Positions 1 to 6,966 of a DNA stretch of 11,043 bases are shown piece by piece. Below the pieces are notes generated by a model. That model was given only the letters and a program-made list of their open reading frames with translations, searched no databases and was not told where the DNA came from. Source of the DNA: Sulfurovum sp. Its GTDB lineage: Bacteria > Campylobacterota > Campylobacteria > Campylobacterales > Sulfurovaceae. Numbering within the stretch: the first letter of the stretch is position 1; every line of letters starts with the position of its first letter. The DNA lies in NCBI GenBank assembly GCA_015661795.1, contig DQVJ01000152.1, positions 1 through 11,043 on the forward strand, written 5' to 3'. The translations under genes and the position numbers were made by a program.

Positions 1-839
1 ATTTCTCTATCTCTTTGTTCAAGGTCACCATGCAGACCAGCTGCATTAAACCCTAATGCCTGTAAATGTTCTGTCAATCTATCAACTTCTCGTTTCATAC
101 GACAAAATATAATACATTTATTAGTCTCTTCAGTTTCTAAGAGTTTTACAATAGCTTCATCCCTTTGATTTTCATTAATCATATAGTAACGTTGATCTAT
201 GATATTATTAGTCGTCTCTGAATCACCAACGACAGATAAAAATTCTGGTTGATATAAAATATTATTTGCCAAATCTTTGATAGGTTCTGGCATTGTTGCT
301 GAAAAGAGTAAAGTTTGTCTATTTTGAGGGATGTATTCAAAAATCTCTTTTATTTCATCTAAAAAACCCATATCCAGCATTTCATCAGCCTCATCAAGCA
401 CAACTATCTCAGGATTAAAAACATCAATTTTACCTTTTTTGTAAAGGTCTTTCAGTCTGCCAGGTGTAGCTACTACTATCTGAACACCCTTGTGGATAAG
501 TGCTATCTGACGTCCATATCCTACACCACCATATACAGTCAGCGTCCGTATACCTGCAAATCTTCCTAAATGATACAGCTCATCTGCAACCTGTGTAGCT
601 AGCTCTCTTGTTGGTGTGATTACCAATGCTCTTTCTATCTCACCTTTAGCAAGTCTATCCATCATCGGTAAACCAAATGCTGCTGTTTTTCCTGTACCCG
701 TATGTGCTTGCCCTACCAAGTCAGAACCTGCAGCAATGATAGGTATTGCTTCTTCTTGTATGGGGCTTGGTTCTTTGAAGCCTGCTATTCTCACACCCTT
801 GTCAATATCTTTGTGGAAATTAAACTCAGAAAATTTCAT
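1..839 (-). CDS. DEAD-box ATP-dependent RNA helicase (partial, C-terminus beyond left edge)
   Basis: ATP-dependent RNA helicase of superfamily 2, a cytoplasmic enzyme that unwinds short RNA duplexes in ribosome assembly or mRNA turnover. The first 279 residues are present. Visible motifs: Q motif FKEPSPIQ at about 21-28, Walker A AHTGTGKT at 45-52, PTRELA at 76-81, TPGR at 125-128, DEAD at 149-152, SAT at 180-182, then the start of the second RecA-like domain with IIFC near 243 and HGDLEQ near 270. The remaining helicase C motifs (the arginine finger and HRxGR) and any basic tail lie outside the window, so RhlE, CsdA and DbpA types cannot be separated with certainty. The ATG at 839 has AAGGATA just upstream and begins MKFSEFNF, a usual start for the family. 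It lies downstream of uppP on the same strand. Confidence 0.96.
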   Translation of the reverse strand, partial: MKFSEFNFHKDIDKGVRIAGFKEPSPIQEEAIPIIAAGSDLVGQAHTGTGKTAAFGLPMMDRLAKGEIERALVITPTRELATQVADELYHLGRFAGIRTLTVYGGVGYGRQIALIHKGVQIVVATPGRLKDLYKKGKIDVFNPEIVVLDEADEMLDMGFLDEIKEIFEYIPQNRQTLLFSATMPEPIKDLANNILYQPEFLSVVGDSETTNNIIDQRYYMINENQRDEAIVKLLETEETNKCIIFCRMKREVDRLTEHLQALGFNAAGLHGDLEQRDRE

Positions 840-938
840 AGTTATCCTTAAATCATGTGTCCAAACTAATTTTGAACTTACTAAAAACTCATGTATGAGA
901 CTCTATAAATTCAACAATATGCATGAAAGCTATTTACA

Positions 939-1703
939 CTAAATCAACATCAATAAAATAACTCCAAAAACAATACGGTATATGCCAAATGCCACAAAGG
1001 TAAAGCGTTGAATAAATACTAAAAAAAGTTTTATAGTCACATATGCCACAATAAATGCTGTCACAAAACCAACTGTAAATGCCATCCAGTTTGCATCAGA
1101 AAATTCTTGATAATGCTTCAACAAATCATATACGCTCACTGCAGTCATTACAGGAATAGCAAGTAAAAATGAAAATTCCATAGACGTCTTTCTATCTAGT
1201 CCTGTAAGTAATCCACCGATGATAGTAGCCCCTGCCCTACTTGTTCCAGGTACAAGAGAAAAGATTTGTGCCACTCCCACCCATAAAGCCTGTATATAAC
1301 TTACCTTTTCAACTTCTGAGATATGATGTTCCTTTTCTTTATAAAAGTATTCTACTACCAAAAATACAATCCCACCGATGATAAACATCCATGCAACTGT
1401 CTCGACGTTAAAAAGTGACTTGATTTGATCTTTAAATATAAATCCTACAACAGCTAAAGGTAAAAAAGCCACAATCAGTTTACCCCAAAGGTCTATTTTT
1501 TTAAAAGTAAGTTTTTCTTTATAGATGAGCATGACAGCAAGAATAGCTGCAAATTGAATGATAACTTCATACGCCTTAGTCAGTGCATCTTGTGAAATAC
1601 CAAGAAATTCAGAAGCGACTATCATATGTCCTGTAGAAGAGATAGGTAAAAATTCTGTAAAACCTTCAATAATCCCTATGATTATTGCTTGAAAAATATC
1701 CAA
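939..1703 (-). CDS. uppP: Undecaprenyl-diphosphatase UppP (BacA family)
   Basis: Integral inner-membrane phosphatase that converts undecaprenyl diphosphate to the monophosphate, recycling the lipid carrier for peptidoglycan and surface glycans; extra copies confer bacitracin resistance in other bacteria. At 254 residues it is slightly shorter than E. coli UppP (273). The N-terminal (E/Q)xxxE motif is E13-E17, followed by PISSTGH at 20-26. The second signature is PGTSRAGAT at 152-160, with the essential Arg at 156; the usual second Ser (PGxSRSG) is Ala157 here. FSFLLAIP follows, and the protein is hydrophobic throughout. The start is a TTG at 1703-1701 with AAGGAAA about six bases upstream; no later ATG keeps E13 and E17. 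The start is 10 bases after the ABC transporter stop, so the two are probably cotranscribed. Confidence 0.96.
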   Translation of the reverse strand: MDIFQAIIIGIIEGFTEFLPISSTGHMIVASEFLGISQDALTKAYEVIIQFAAILAVMLIYKEKLTFKKIDLWGKLIVAFLPLAVVGFIFKDQIKSLFNVETVAWMFIIGGIVFLVVEYFYKEKEHHISEVEKVSYIQALWVGVAQIFSLVPGTSRAGATIIGGLLTGLDRKTSMEFSFLLAIPVMTAVSVYDLLKHYQEFSDANWMAFTVGFVTAFIVAYVTIKLFLVFIQRFTFVAFGIYRIVFGVILLMLI

Positions 1704-1713
1704 AAGTTTCCTT

Positions 1714-3477
1714 TTATATCATAGAGCTAAAATAACTCTCATCTTTTGATAGTAACTCCTTGGGAGAACCACTATCTACTACATGACCATCTTCTAACAC
1801 ATATATAAACTCAGCACTTTTGATAGTACTAAGCCTATGTGCAATGGTTATTACCGTTTTGTCATACAAAAAGTCTTTAAGTGCTTCAAAAAGCTTGAGC
1901 TCCGTATGCACATCCAAAGCAGAAGTTGATTCATCAAAAATGACCACCTTAGGGTTAGAGAGTATCATTCTTGCTATGGCAACCCTTTGCCTCTGTCCAC
2001 CACTGAGCTTAATACCGTCTTTTCCCACAAGCGTTTCAAGTCCCAGATCTAAATTTGCTATCACAGCATCAAGTTGCGCAATACGTAGTGCCTCTTGCAC
2101 TTTTTCATCGCTATAACTTTTGCCTAACGTTAGATTGAACAACATTGTATCATTAAAAAGTTTAGGATGTTGCAAGATAAGATGAATATTTTCTCGAATG
2201 GTAGAAAGTTGTAAATCTTTGTTTGACACACCTGCATAAAATATTTCCCCAACATCTACAGGATAAAAGCCTACTAGAATGTTAGAGAGCGTAGTCTTAC
2301 CCGAACCACTTGCCCCAACGATAGCAACTTTGGAAGCTTCTGGTATTTGCATATTAATATTTGTTAATATACTTTTGTTCTTTTGATAGGAGAAACTAAG
2401 ATTTTTAATTTCTATCTCTATGGCATGTCGGCTAGTAAATGGGTTTACTTTTTCATGCACTTGAGGTTCTTGTTCTAGATTATAAATACTTTCTATACGT
2501 TTACATGCCGCTTTTGCAGTAGAGAGTACATATTGAAAATTGATAATATCCTGTATAGGTGTTACCATGACCCAAAGGTAAGAAAATACTGCAAGCATTA
2601 ATCCTACAGAAAGATCTGAGTAGGCTACAGCTAAAATGCTCACAGCCCTAAATATCTCATACCCTGCTAAAAAGACCAGATAAGAGTATTTCAAGGCACG
2701 GTCACTTTTATAGCCGTAATTTACTGCATGTGTACGTAACTCTTCTGCCTTTTTTCTACTCTGTTCAAAAAAATACTCCTCTTTATTTGCTGCACGTATT
2801 TGGTGAAAAAGCTCTAAGGTTTCTGTAAGACTAGACTGAAAAAGTTCGACGGCTTTATTCTCCTCTTTCTTTAACTCTCCGATATTCCTAGCAAGCTTTA
2901 CTGTAAAAAGTACTACTATAGGATTGGTAATAAGTATAAATATCGCTAATTGCCAATGTATCCATAAGAGTACAAAAGCAGAAAACAACAGCATCAGTAC
3001 AGCAACAATAAGTTTTGAAATTGTAGAGCTTACAAATCCGTCTATCGTCTCTACATCAGTAACCAGTTTTGATGTTACCGCACCAACCCGCATCATCTCA
3101 TATTCTTTCAGTGATACACGCTTCAAATAAGTGATGAGTGAAGCCCTCATTTTATATGTAATATTTTTTGATATGGAAACAAATATCTTGGTTTGAAAGA
3201 TCGACAAAAATGTACTTACTACCCGTAATACTATAATAATCACTAAAACAAACAATACATACCCTTTGGTATCTGTCGTGAATATATGTGTACTTATCCA
3301 TGATATGAACCCATGGTCTTTACCCAATAGCAGCTCATCAACAAGTATAGGAATAAAAAGTGGTATGAGCACTACAAGGAGCGTTGCCAATATGGCTATA
3401 ATATTTCCTAATATTACTTCTTTTCTGTAGGTGAGTAGTTGTTGGAATATACCTTTTATAGTACAATGAGGTTTCAA
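1714..3477 (-). CDS. ABC transporter, fused permease and ATP-binding half-transporter (MsbA/MdlB-like exporter)
   Basis: Type IV ABC exporter half-transporter of 587 residues, expected to dimerise in the inner membrane and export a lipid, drug or peptide; the substrate cannot be read from the sequence. The first ~310 residues are the transmembrane domain, with hydrophobic stretches near 22-46, 72-92, 156-180, 182-198, 266-284 and 288-306. The nucleotide-binding domain follows: Walker A GASGSGKT at 388-395, Q-loop Gln436, signature LSGGQ at 491-495, Walker B VVIFDE at 511-516 with catalytic Glu516, D-loop SALD and H-loop His547. All catalytic elements are intact. The start is TTG at 3477-3475, preceded by TAAGGAAA at good distance; no ATG lies close by. 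It heads a leftward unit with uppP 10 bases downstream, which would fit a role in envelope lipid or glycan traffic, but this is only context. Confidence 0.93.
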   Translation of the reverse strand: MKPHCTIKGIFQQLLTYRKEVILGNIIAILATLLVVLIPLFIPILVDELLLGKDHGFISWISTHIFTTDTKGYVLFVLVIIIVLRVVSTFLSIFQTKIFVSISKNITYKMRASLITYLKRVSLKEYEMMRVGAVTSKLVTDVETIDGFVSSTISKLIVAVLMLLFSAFVLLWIHWQLAIFILITNPIVVLFTVKLARNIGELKKEENKAVELFQSSLTETLELFHQIRAANKEEYFFEQSRKKAEELRTHAVNYGYKSDRALKYSYLVFLAGYEIFRAVSILAVAYSDLSVGLMLAVFSYLWVMVTPIQDIINFQYVLSTAKAACKRIESIYNLEQEPQVHEKVNPFTSRHAIEIEIKNLSFSYQKNKSILTNINMQIPEASKVAIVGASGSGKTTLSNILVGFYPVDVGEIFYAGVSNKDLQLSTIRENIHLILQHPKLFNDTMLFNLTLGKSYSDEKVQEALRIAQLDAVIANLDLGLETLVGKDGIKLSGGQRQRVAIARMILSNPKVVIFDESTSALDVHTELKLFEALKDFLYDKTVITIAHRLSTIKSAEFIYVLEDGHVVDSGSPKELLSKDESYFSSMI

Positions 3478-3514
3478 TGACGTTTCCTTATATTTTCTAT
3501 ATTATCAATGAAGG

Positions 3515-3520
3515 ATTATA
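3515..3520 (-). promoter_or_regulatory. -10 box of the ABC transporter-uppP promoter
   Basis: A perfect TATAAT reads leftward here. Transcription would begin near 3508 and leave a leader of about 30 bases before the TTG start of the ABC transporter. No clear -35 box is present, which is usual for Campylobacterota housekeeping promoters. It lies back-to-back with the haemoglobin promoter at 3547-3555. Confidence 0.5.
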
Positions 3521-3546
3521 TCGTAGAATCTCTTTTGTATAAATCC

Positions 3547-3555
3547 TGCTATAAT
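3547..3555 (+). promoter_or_regulatory. Extended -10 promoter of the truncated haemoglobin gene
   Basis: TGC followed by TATAAT makes an extended -10 box. Start of transcription is expected near 3562, giving a leader of about 45 bases. No TAAC-N6-GTTA type palindrome, which I recall as the target of the nitrosative-stress regulator NssR in Campylobacter, is seen around it, so NO control is not supported by the sequence. Confidence 0.5.
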
Positions 3556-3607
3556 TTCATCTAAAAAATACTATTTGACAAAGTAAAATGAAAAAAAGGA
3601 TGAAATA

Positions 3608-4039
3608 TTGGAACTTGAAAATACAATCACTAGAGAAAATCTTGAAATCTTGATGCGTTTATTTTATGAAAAAGCTCTACTTGATGATGAAATAGGTACA
3701 TTTTTTGAACTTGAACTTGGTAGTGATACAGGCAATGAAGAATGGACAGAACATATAGATCTTTTAGTCGATTTTTGGGCTAGTCAATTTTTGGGGGAAG
3801 AACAGTATAAAGGTGATCCTTTTGGACCTCATTTTACAATTATCGGTTTGGAAGAAAAAGACTTTACACGCTGGGTAGAACTCTTTTCAGAATCAAGTGA
3901 CAAAGTGTACACTCCTGAAATATCCCATTTATTTAAAGAAAAAGGTATTTACTACTCTAAAGCATTTATGCAAGCATTGAATGAAGATAAAAACTCTAAA
4001 GATTTAAAAAATCTTAAAAGTAAAATAGGTTGGGAATAA
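3608..4039 (+). CDS. Group III truncated haemoglobin (Ctb-like)
   Basis: Small cytoplasmic haem protein of the group III (P) truncated globins, related to Campylobacter jejuni Ctb, which binds O2 tightly and is linked to oxygen or peroxide chemistry and nitrosative stress. From memory of Ctb I align: B10 Tyr to Tyr20 (in LFYEK), E7 His to His49 (in EEWTEH), the DFWAS segment at 55-59, LGE at 62-64, proximal F8 His to His75 (in FGPHF) and G8 Trp to Trp89 (in TRWVELF). All haem-pocket residues are therefore kept. At 143 residues it is longer than Ctb (about 127) because of a Lys-rich tail of some 17 residues. The start is TTG at 3608 with AAGGA seven bases upstream; the next in-frame ATG, at residue 16, would remove helix A. 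It has its own promoter, divergent from the ABC gene, and converges on serB. Confidence 0.9.
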   Translation: MELENTITRENLEILMRLFYEKALLDDEIGTFFELELGSDTGNEEWTEHIDLLVDFWASQFLGEEQYKGDPFGPHFTIIGLEEKDFTRWVELFSESSDKVYTPEISHLFKEKGIYYSKAFMQALNEDKNSKDLKNLKSKIGWE

Positions 4040-4045
4040 TCCCAA
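4030..4045. terminator. Weak hairpin between haemoglobin gene and serB
   Basis: TTGGGA and TCCCAA form a perfect six-base stem around an ATAA loop, spanning the haemoglobin stop codon. Neither strand has a clean U-run directly after the stem, so intrinsic termination is doubtful. Its place between two convergent genes is the main argument for it. Confidence 0.3.
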
Positions 4046-4061
4046 AAAAGATTTAAATTCT

Positions 4062-4685
4062 TTACACTATCTTTAGTATTTCTCTTAAGTCTTTTATATC
4101 CACACAATGTGTAGCAGCCTCTCTCAGTATAGGCTTCGCACAAAATGCTATACGTGTATCAGCATGTGCAAACATACTTAAATCATTTGCTCCATCCCCT
4201 ACAACCATAGTGTTTTCACGTGAAATACCCAATAAGGCCTGTAAACGTACTATCATATCACCTTTGGCGTTTCCATACATCATCTCACCACCTACCTGTC
4301 CTGTAAGTATCCCATCTTCGTGGTGTAAAAAGTTTGAGAAGTCTGCATCAATCCCTAAATTTTCACATGCTGGTTTTGTTGCGTTTCTAAACCCTCCAGA
4401 AAAACATATCACCGTGTAACCTTTCTCTTTCAAACCCTTCACAACTTCAGCTGCTCCTGGCATCATGGGTAAATCAGCACAAATTTCATCTACTTTTGAT
4501 TGAGAAAGTCCCTTAAGCAGAGCTACTCTTTCTAACAATGAAGCATAAAAATCCAACTCACCTGCCATTGCACGCTCTGTAATAGCAACTACCTTTTCTT
4601 TAAACCCTAGAACTTCTGCAAAAAAATCGATGGTCTCCCCATCCATAAGTGTGGAATCAAAATCAAACACTGCCAATTTAGCCAT
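4062..4685 (-). CDS. serB: Phosphoserine phosphatase SerB
   Basis: Cytoplasmic HAD-superfamily phosphatase that hydrolyses O-phosphoserine to serine, the last step of serine biosynthesis. At 207 residues it is the compact form without an N-terminal ACT domain, the size I recall for Helicobacter SerB. Motif I is DFDSTL with nucleophile Asp8 and Asp10; Glu17 follows in GET; motif II is SGGF at 96-99; motif III Lys is Lys141 in AKGD; motif IV is VGDGANDLSM with Asp164 and Asp168. The reading frame is open up to an ATG at 4736, but the ATG at 4685 is chosen because AGAGGTA lies six bases upstream, MAKLAVFDFDST is the usual family start, and the likely -10 box falls inside the longer version. It is divergent from the MetF-like gene and convergent with the haemoglobin gene. 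Confidence 0.95.
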   Translation of the reverse strand: MAKLAVFDFDSTLMDGETIDFFAEVLGFKEKVVAITERAMAGELDFYASLLERVALLKGLSQSKVDEICADLPMMPGAAEVVKGLKEKGYTVICFSGGFRNATKPACENLGIDADFSNFLHHEDGILTGQVGGEMMYGNAKGDMIVRLQALLGISRENTMVVGDGANDLSMFAHADTRIAFCAKPILREAATHCVDIKDLREILKIV

Positions 4686-4716
4686 GTATCGTACCTCTAT
4701 GTATTTTTTAGATAGA

Positions 4717-4725
4717 ATTATAACA
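4717..4725 (-). promoter_or_regulatory. Extended -10 promoter of serB
   Basis: TGT followed by TATAAT reads leftward. Transcription would start near 4710, about 25 bases before the serB ATG. The region where a -35 box would sit (roughly 4740-4745) lies inside the inverted repeat at 4731-4754. Confidence 0.55.
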
Positions 4726-4730
4726 CTAAA

Positions 4731-4754
4731 AAACATTTAAACTATTAAATGTTT
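4731..4754. promoter_or_regulatory. Perfect 10-bp inverted repeat upstream of serB (candidate operator)
   Basis: AAACATTTAA and its exact reverse complement TTAAATGTTT flank a four-base ACTA spacer. The repeat covers the -35 region of the serB promoter and lies about 12 bases from the edge of a possible metF promoter, so a dimeric repressor bound here could affect serB and possibly both genes. I do not recognise the regulator. It has no U-tail and is not placed to be a terminator. Confidence 0.45.
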
Positions 4755-4765
4755 CAAGCTACTTG

Positions 4766-4794
4766 TTGTATGGGCTTTCTAGTGAAAATATATT
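4766..4794 (+). promoter_or_regulatory. Possible promoter of the metF-like gene
   Basis: TTGTAT at 4766-4771 and TATATT at 4789-4794 are 17 bases apart, which would start transcription near 4801 and leave a leader of about 77 bases. The -35 match is poor and other AT-rich hexamers nearer the gene, around 4855-4865, could serve instead. Confidence 0.3.
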
Positions 4795-4877
4795 CCCACT
4801 ATTTGTAATGAAGTATCATCACAAATACGTAGATAAAAAACTCATCCTTGTAGTATTTAATAATAGAAAGAGTATAT

Positions 4878-5798
4878 ATGTTTAAAGAATTTTGTGATTT
4901 TTTATGTAATGAAACAGAAAAGTTTATCACGGTAGAAATCAACCCTCCTCATGGTGCATCTATAGATGGACTCATCACTGAGATACGGAAACATAACTTA
5001 CATGAGAAAGTATCAGGTTTTTCATGTACAGACAACCCTTTGGCAAAACTTAAAATGTCTGGTGTACTTTCAGCTATAAAAGTACAGCAGGAATTTGGAA
5101 AGCCAGTCATTGCCACGATGAGTATGAGAGACAAGAACAAGCTATCTCTTCAATCTACCCTTCTTGGTGCCAATGATTTTGATTTACGATGTATATTGGC
5201 ACTTACAGGTGATCCTGCGAAGTTTTCTGACCAACCAGAGGTAAAAGGTGTTGTGGAACGTGATTCAACCCTACTTCTAAGTATTATCTATCGTCTTAAC
5301 AATGGAGTAGACTACTCTAACAAGCCGCTGAAACCTGTACCAAAGCCCATTTACCCTTTTGCTGTGAGTAACTCGCATGCAAAAGATATGAACTCACTTA
5401 AAAAACGTATGGTGAAGAAACTCAACTATGGTGCCCGCGCCATCATAACGCAGCCTGTATATGACATAGAAAATGCCAGAGAACTCTTAACTATTTTTGA
5501 AGAAGCTAAAAAACTGAGCGTTCGTGATACAGCTAAAGATGCACAGCTTGTTCTTGGACAGTTCCCCATAGTAAGTGCCAGAACAGCCAACTTTATAGAT
5601 GACAAAGTACCAGGAATCTCTGTACCAAAAAGTATCATAGATGCCATGAACCTTGCGGCTATGGATGGGGTCGAAAAAGAACGTGATGTAGGCTACAAAC
5701 TCTCAAAAAAGATATTTGATGATGTAATGACAGAACATGGAAAAGTACATTTAATGACACATAATAGATTTGATTTGTGTGCGGAATTGATAGGGTAA
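4878..5798 (+). CDS. metF: Methylenetetrahydrofolate reductase family protein (MetF-like)
   Basis: Predicted cytoplasmic flavoprotein with a TIM-barrel fold that reduces 5,10-methylene-tetrahydrofolate to 5-methyl-tetrahydrofolate, the methyl donor for methionine synthesis. It is 306 residues, the family's usual size. Visible features: VEINPP at 19-24, with Glu20 in the position of the catalytic Glu; TDNPLAKLKMS at 51-61; RDKNKLSLQSTLLGA at about 84-98; ALTGDP at 108-113 with the FAD-contacting Asp112; ITQPVYD at 190-196 with substrate-binding Gln192; and PGISVP at 245-250. The VEI-PP, NPLAKLKM and RDKNKL blocks resemble the reductase half of YitJ-type homocysteine methyltransferase/MTHFR fusions more than E. 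coli MetF, yet no methyltransferase domain is attached. The ATG at 4878 has only a weak AAGAG upstream. It stands alone, divergent from serB. Confidence 0.85.
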   Translation: MFKEFCDFLCNETEKFITVEINPPHGASIDGLITEIRKHNLHEKVSGFSCTDNPLAKLKMSGVLSAIKVQQEFGKPVIATMSMRDKNKLSLQSTLLGANDFDLRCILALTGDPAKFSDQPEVKGVVERDSTLLLSIIYRLNNGVDYSNKPLKPVPKPIYPFAVSNSHAKDMNSLKKRMVKKLNYGARAIITQPVYDIENARELLTIFEEAKKLSVRDTAKDAQLVLGQFPIVSARTANFIDDKVPGISVPKSIIDAMNLAAMDGVEKERDVGYKLSKKIFDDVMTEHGKVHLMTHNRFDLCAELIG

Positions 5799-5863
5799 AA
5801 AGCGTAAAGAAACAACTCTAGTCTGTCATTTATAACTTCATAACAGAAATGTTCAAGATAAAG

Positions 5864-5882
5864 TGTAGCCCTGTAGGCTACA
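5864..5882 (-). terminator. Hairpin terminator after the membrane-protein gene
   Basis: TGTAGCC and GGCTACA form a perfect seven-base stem with a five-base loop. Read leftward it follows the stop of the membrane-protein gene by eight bases and is followed by the U-rich CTTTATCTT. On the plus strand no U-run follows, so it serves metF only weakly, perhaps as a block to convergent transcription. Confidence 0.5.
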
Positions 5883-5890
5883 TATGAAAA

Positions 5891-6574
5891 TTACAATGCA
5901 TCAACCCCATCAAACATCAACGGATAAAGTAATCCATATAACGTTACAAACATCAATGGTACCGCCCAGATAAGTCCTATACCAAATGCAAGTGCCCCTA
6001 GACCAAAAATAAGTCCTAATAAAAATAGAAGTCCAAACACTTTAAACCATTTTTTAGTCACTGTTTTTCTGGAATACTCCATTGCCTCCCATACATCCAT
6101 ACCTTTATCCGCTATGAGTGGTAAAGTGAAAATATACGCAACGCTCAGGTAAATACCAGGCAGTAATAGAAGTAGCACACCTATAAATGTTAACATATAC
6201 ATCAATAGTCCTGCCAATGCTAACTTCCCTACCAAATGATAATAATCAAAAATAGATTTGAACTCTAAACTTTCTCCACGCGAATAGTTAATCGCAAGCA
6301 TAATAATGCCAACAATCAAGGGCATGAGTACAGGATAACTCAAGATGGTAACGATTTGCTGATTTAAGTAATTTGGTTCAGCAGGTGGTGGTGGAGACGG
6401 GAAGAAAATACTTAGCACAATATGTATTATAATGGCTATAAGTACATAGACCCCAAATGCTGCAAGGAATGTTCCTTTCACCCCTTCAATGCGACGGAAC
6501 CCTTCTTTAATCGTTTCAATAATATCAAAATCATACTCTGGTATATGCTCTACTGATTTATTTTCATTGGCCAT
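5891..6574 (-). CDS. Multi-pass membrane protein, DUF975/YciC-like
   Basis: Predicted inner-membrane protein of 227 residues with unknown function. A soluble, charged N-terminus of about 33 residues precedes hydrophobic segments near 35-57, 72-95, 113-145 (probably two helices), 178-196 and 196-217. After the first segment comes a proline-rich turn (FPSPPPPAEP, about 58-67). The stretch LLLLPGIYLSVAYIF near 134-149, followed by EAMEYSRKTVTKKWFKV near 163-179, is the pattern seen in DUF975, YciC and related membrane proteins, where PGIY lies at a helix end and the EA..SR..V block follows. Family membership is from pattern memory only. The ATG at 6574 has AAGGGG five bases upstream. It has its own promoter and terminator, so it looks monocistronic, divergent from the DUF3817 gene. 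Confidence 0.8.
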   Translation of the reverse strand: MANENKSVEHIPEYDFDIIETIKEGFRRIEGVKGTFLAAFGVYVLIAIIIHIVLSIFFPSPPPPAEPNYLNQQIVTILSYPVLMPLIVGIIMLAINYSRGESLEFKSIFDYYHLVGKLALAGLLMYMLTFIGVLLLLLPGIYLSVAYIFTLPLIADKGMDVWEAMEYSRKTVTKKWFKVFGLLFLLGLIFGLGALAFGIGLIWAVPLMFVTLYGLLYPLMFDGVDAL

Positions 6575-6601
6575 AAGTACCCCTTTTTTTAGTAATATGT
6601 G

Positions 6602-6607
6602 ATTATA
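6602..6607 (-). promoter_or_regulatory. -10 box of the membrane-protein gene
   Basis: TATAAT reads leftward, giving a start of transcription near 6595 and a leader of about 20 bases before the ATG at 6574. No -35 box is obvious. Confidence 0.45.
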
Positions 6608-6640
6608 ACCTAAATAGATGGATTGTTAAACATCTTTAGA

Positions 6641-6646
6641 TATACT
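6641..6646 (+). promoter_or_regulatory. -10 box of the DUF3817-type gene
   Basis: TATACT, one base from consensus, would start transcription near 6652, about 20 bases before the ATG. There is no TGn extension and no clear -35 box. Confidence 0.35.
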
Positions 6647-6672
6647 CTCGAAAATTAAATTTAGGAGACATG

Positions 6673-6966
6673 ATGTCTGAATTGAAAAAATTTCGTCTTA
6701 TTAACAAAATAGAAGGTATCTCTTTTCTTATTTTACTTTTCATAGCTATGCCTATGAAATATAGTTTTGGTATCCCTATGGCTACTAAAGTAGTAGGCAT
6801 GTTACATGGTTTACTGGTATTTGCATTTATTTACCAAATCATAGAAGCTAAAAAAGAATCTGGATTTACTATGAAAGAAACTGCACTTTACTCTATATTA
6901 TCACTCATACCTTTTGGAAGTTTTTATACAGATAAACTACTTGCAAAAAAGATGACTATAGCATAA
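6673..6966 (+). CDS. Small integral membrane protein, DUF3817 family
   Basis: A 97-residue membrane protein of unknown function. It has a basic N-terminus ending in FRLINKIEG, a first hydrophobic segment near 15-29 carrying FLILLFIAMPMKY, a second near 38-56 with GMLHGLLVFAFIY, and a third near 70-84. The FRxxxxxEGxSFLxLLFIAMPxKY and GxxHGLLF patterns are those I associate with DUF3817 proteins. Two ATGs lie in tandem at 6670 and 6673; AGGAG at 6663-6667 is two bases from the first and five from the second, so 6673 is chosen. The last 43 bases overlap the end of the YqaA-type gene on the other strand, so the two transcripts must overlap antisense. Confidence 0.85.
   Translation: MSELKKFRLINKIEGISFLILLFIAMPMKYSFGIPMATKVVGMLHGLLVFAFIYQIIEAKKESGFTMKETALYSILSLIPFGSFYTDKLLAKKMTIA

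Noticed and set aside
871..899. Possible terminator after uppP (CTCA-TACA-TGAG followed by T-run, leftward)
   Set aside because: Only four stem pairs; too weak to call. Read-through from uppP into the helicase gene is equally likely.
616..942. 108-codon open frame on the plus strand opposite the helicase gene
   Set aside because: The complementary strand encodes conserved helicase motifs; this frame is a shadow.
3588..3653. A 21-codon reading frame starting at ATG 3588 and ending TGATG over a later in-frame ATG of the haemoglobin gene
   Set aside because: It has no ribosome site of its own, overlaps helix A of the globin, and the TTG at 3608 with AAGGA explains the gene better.
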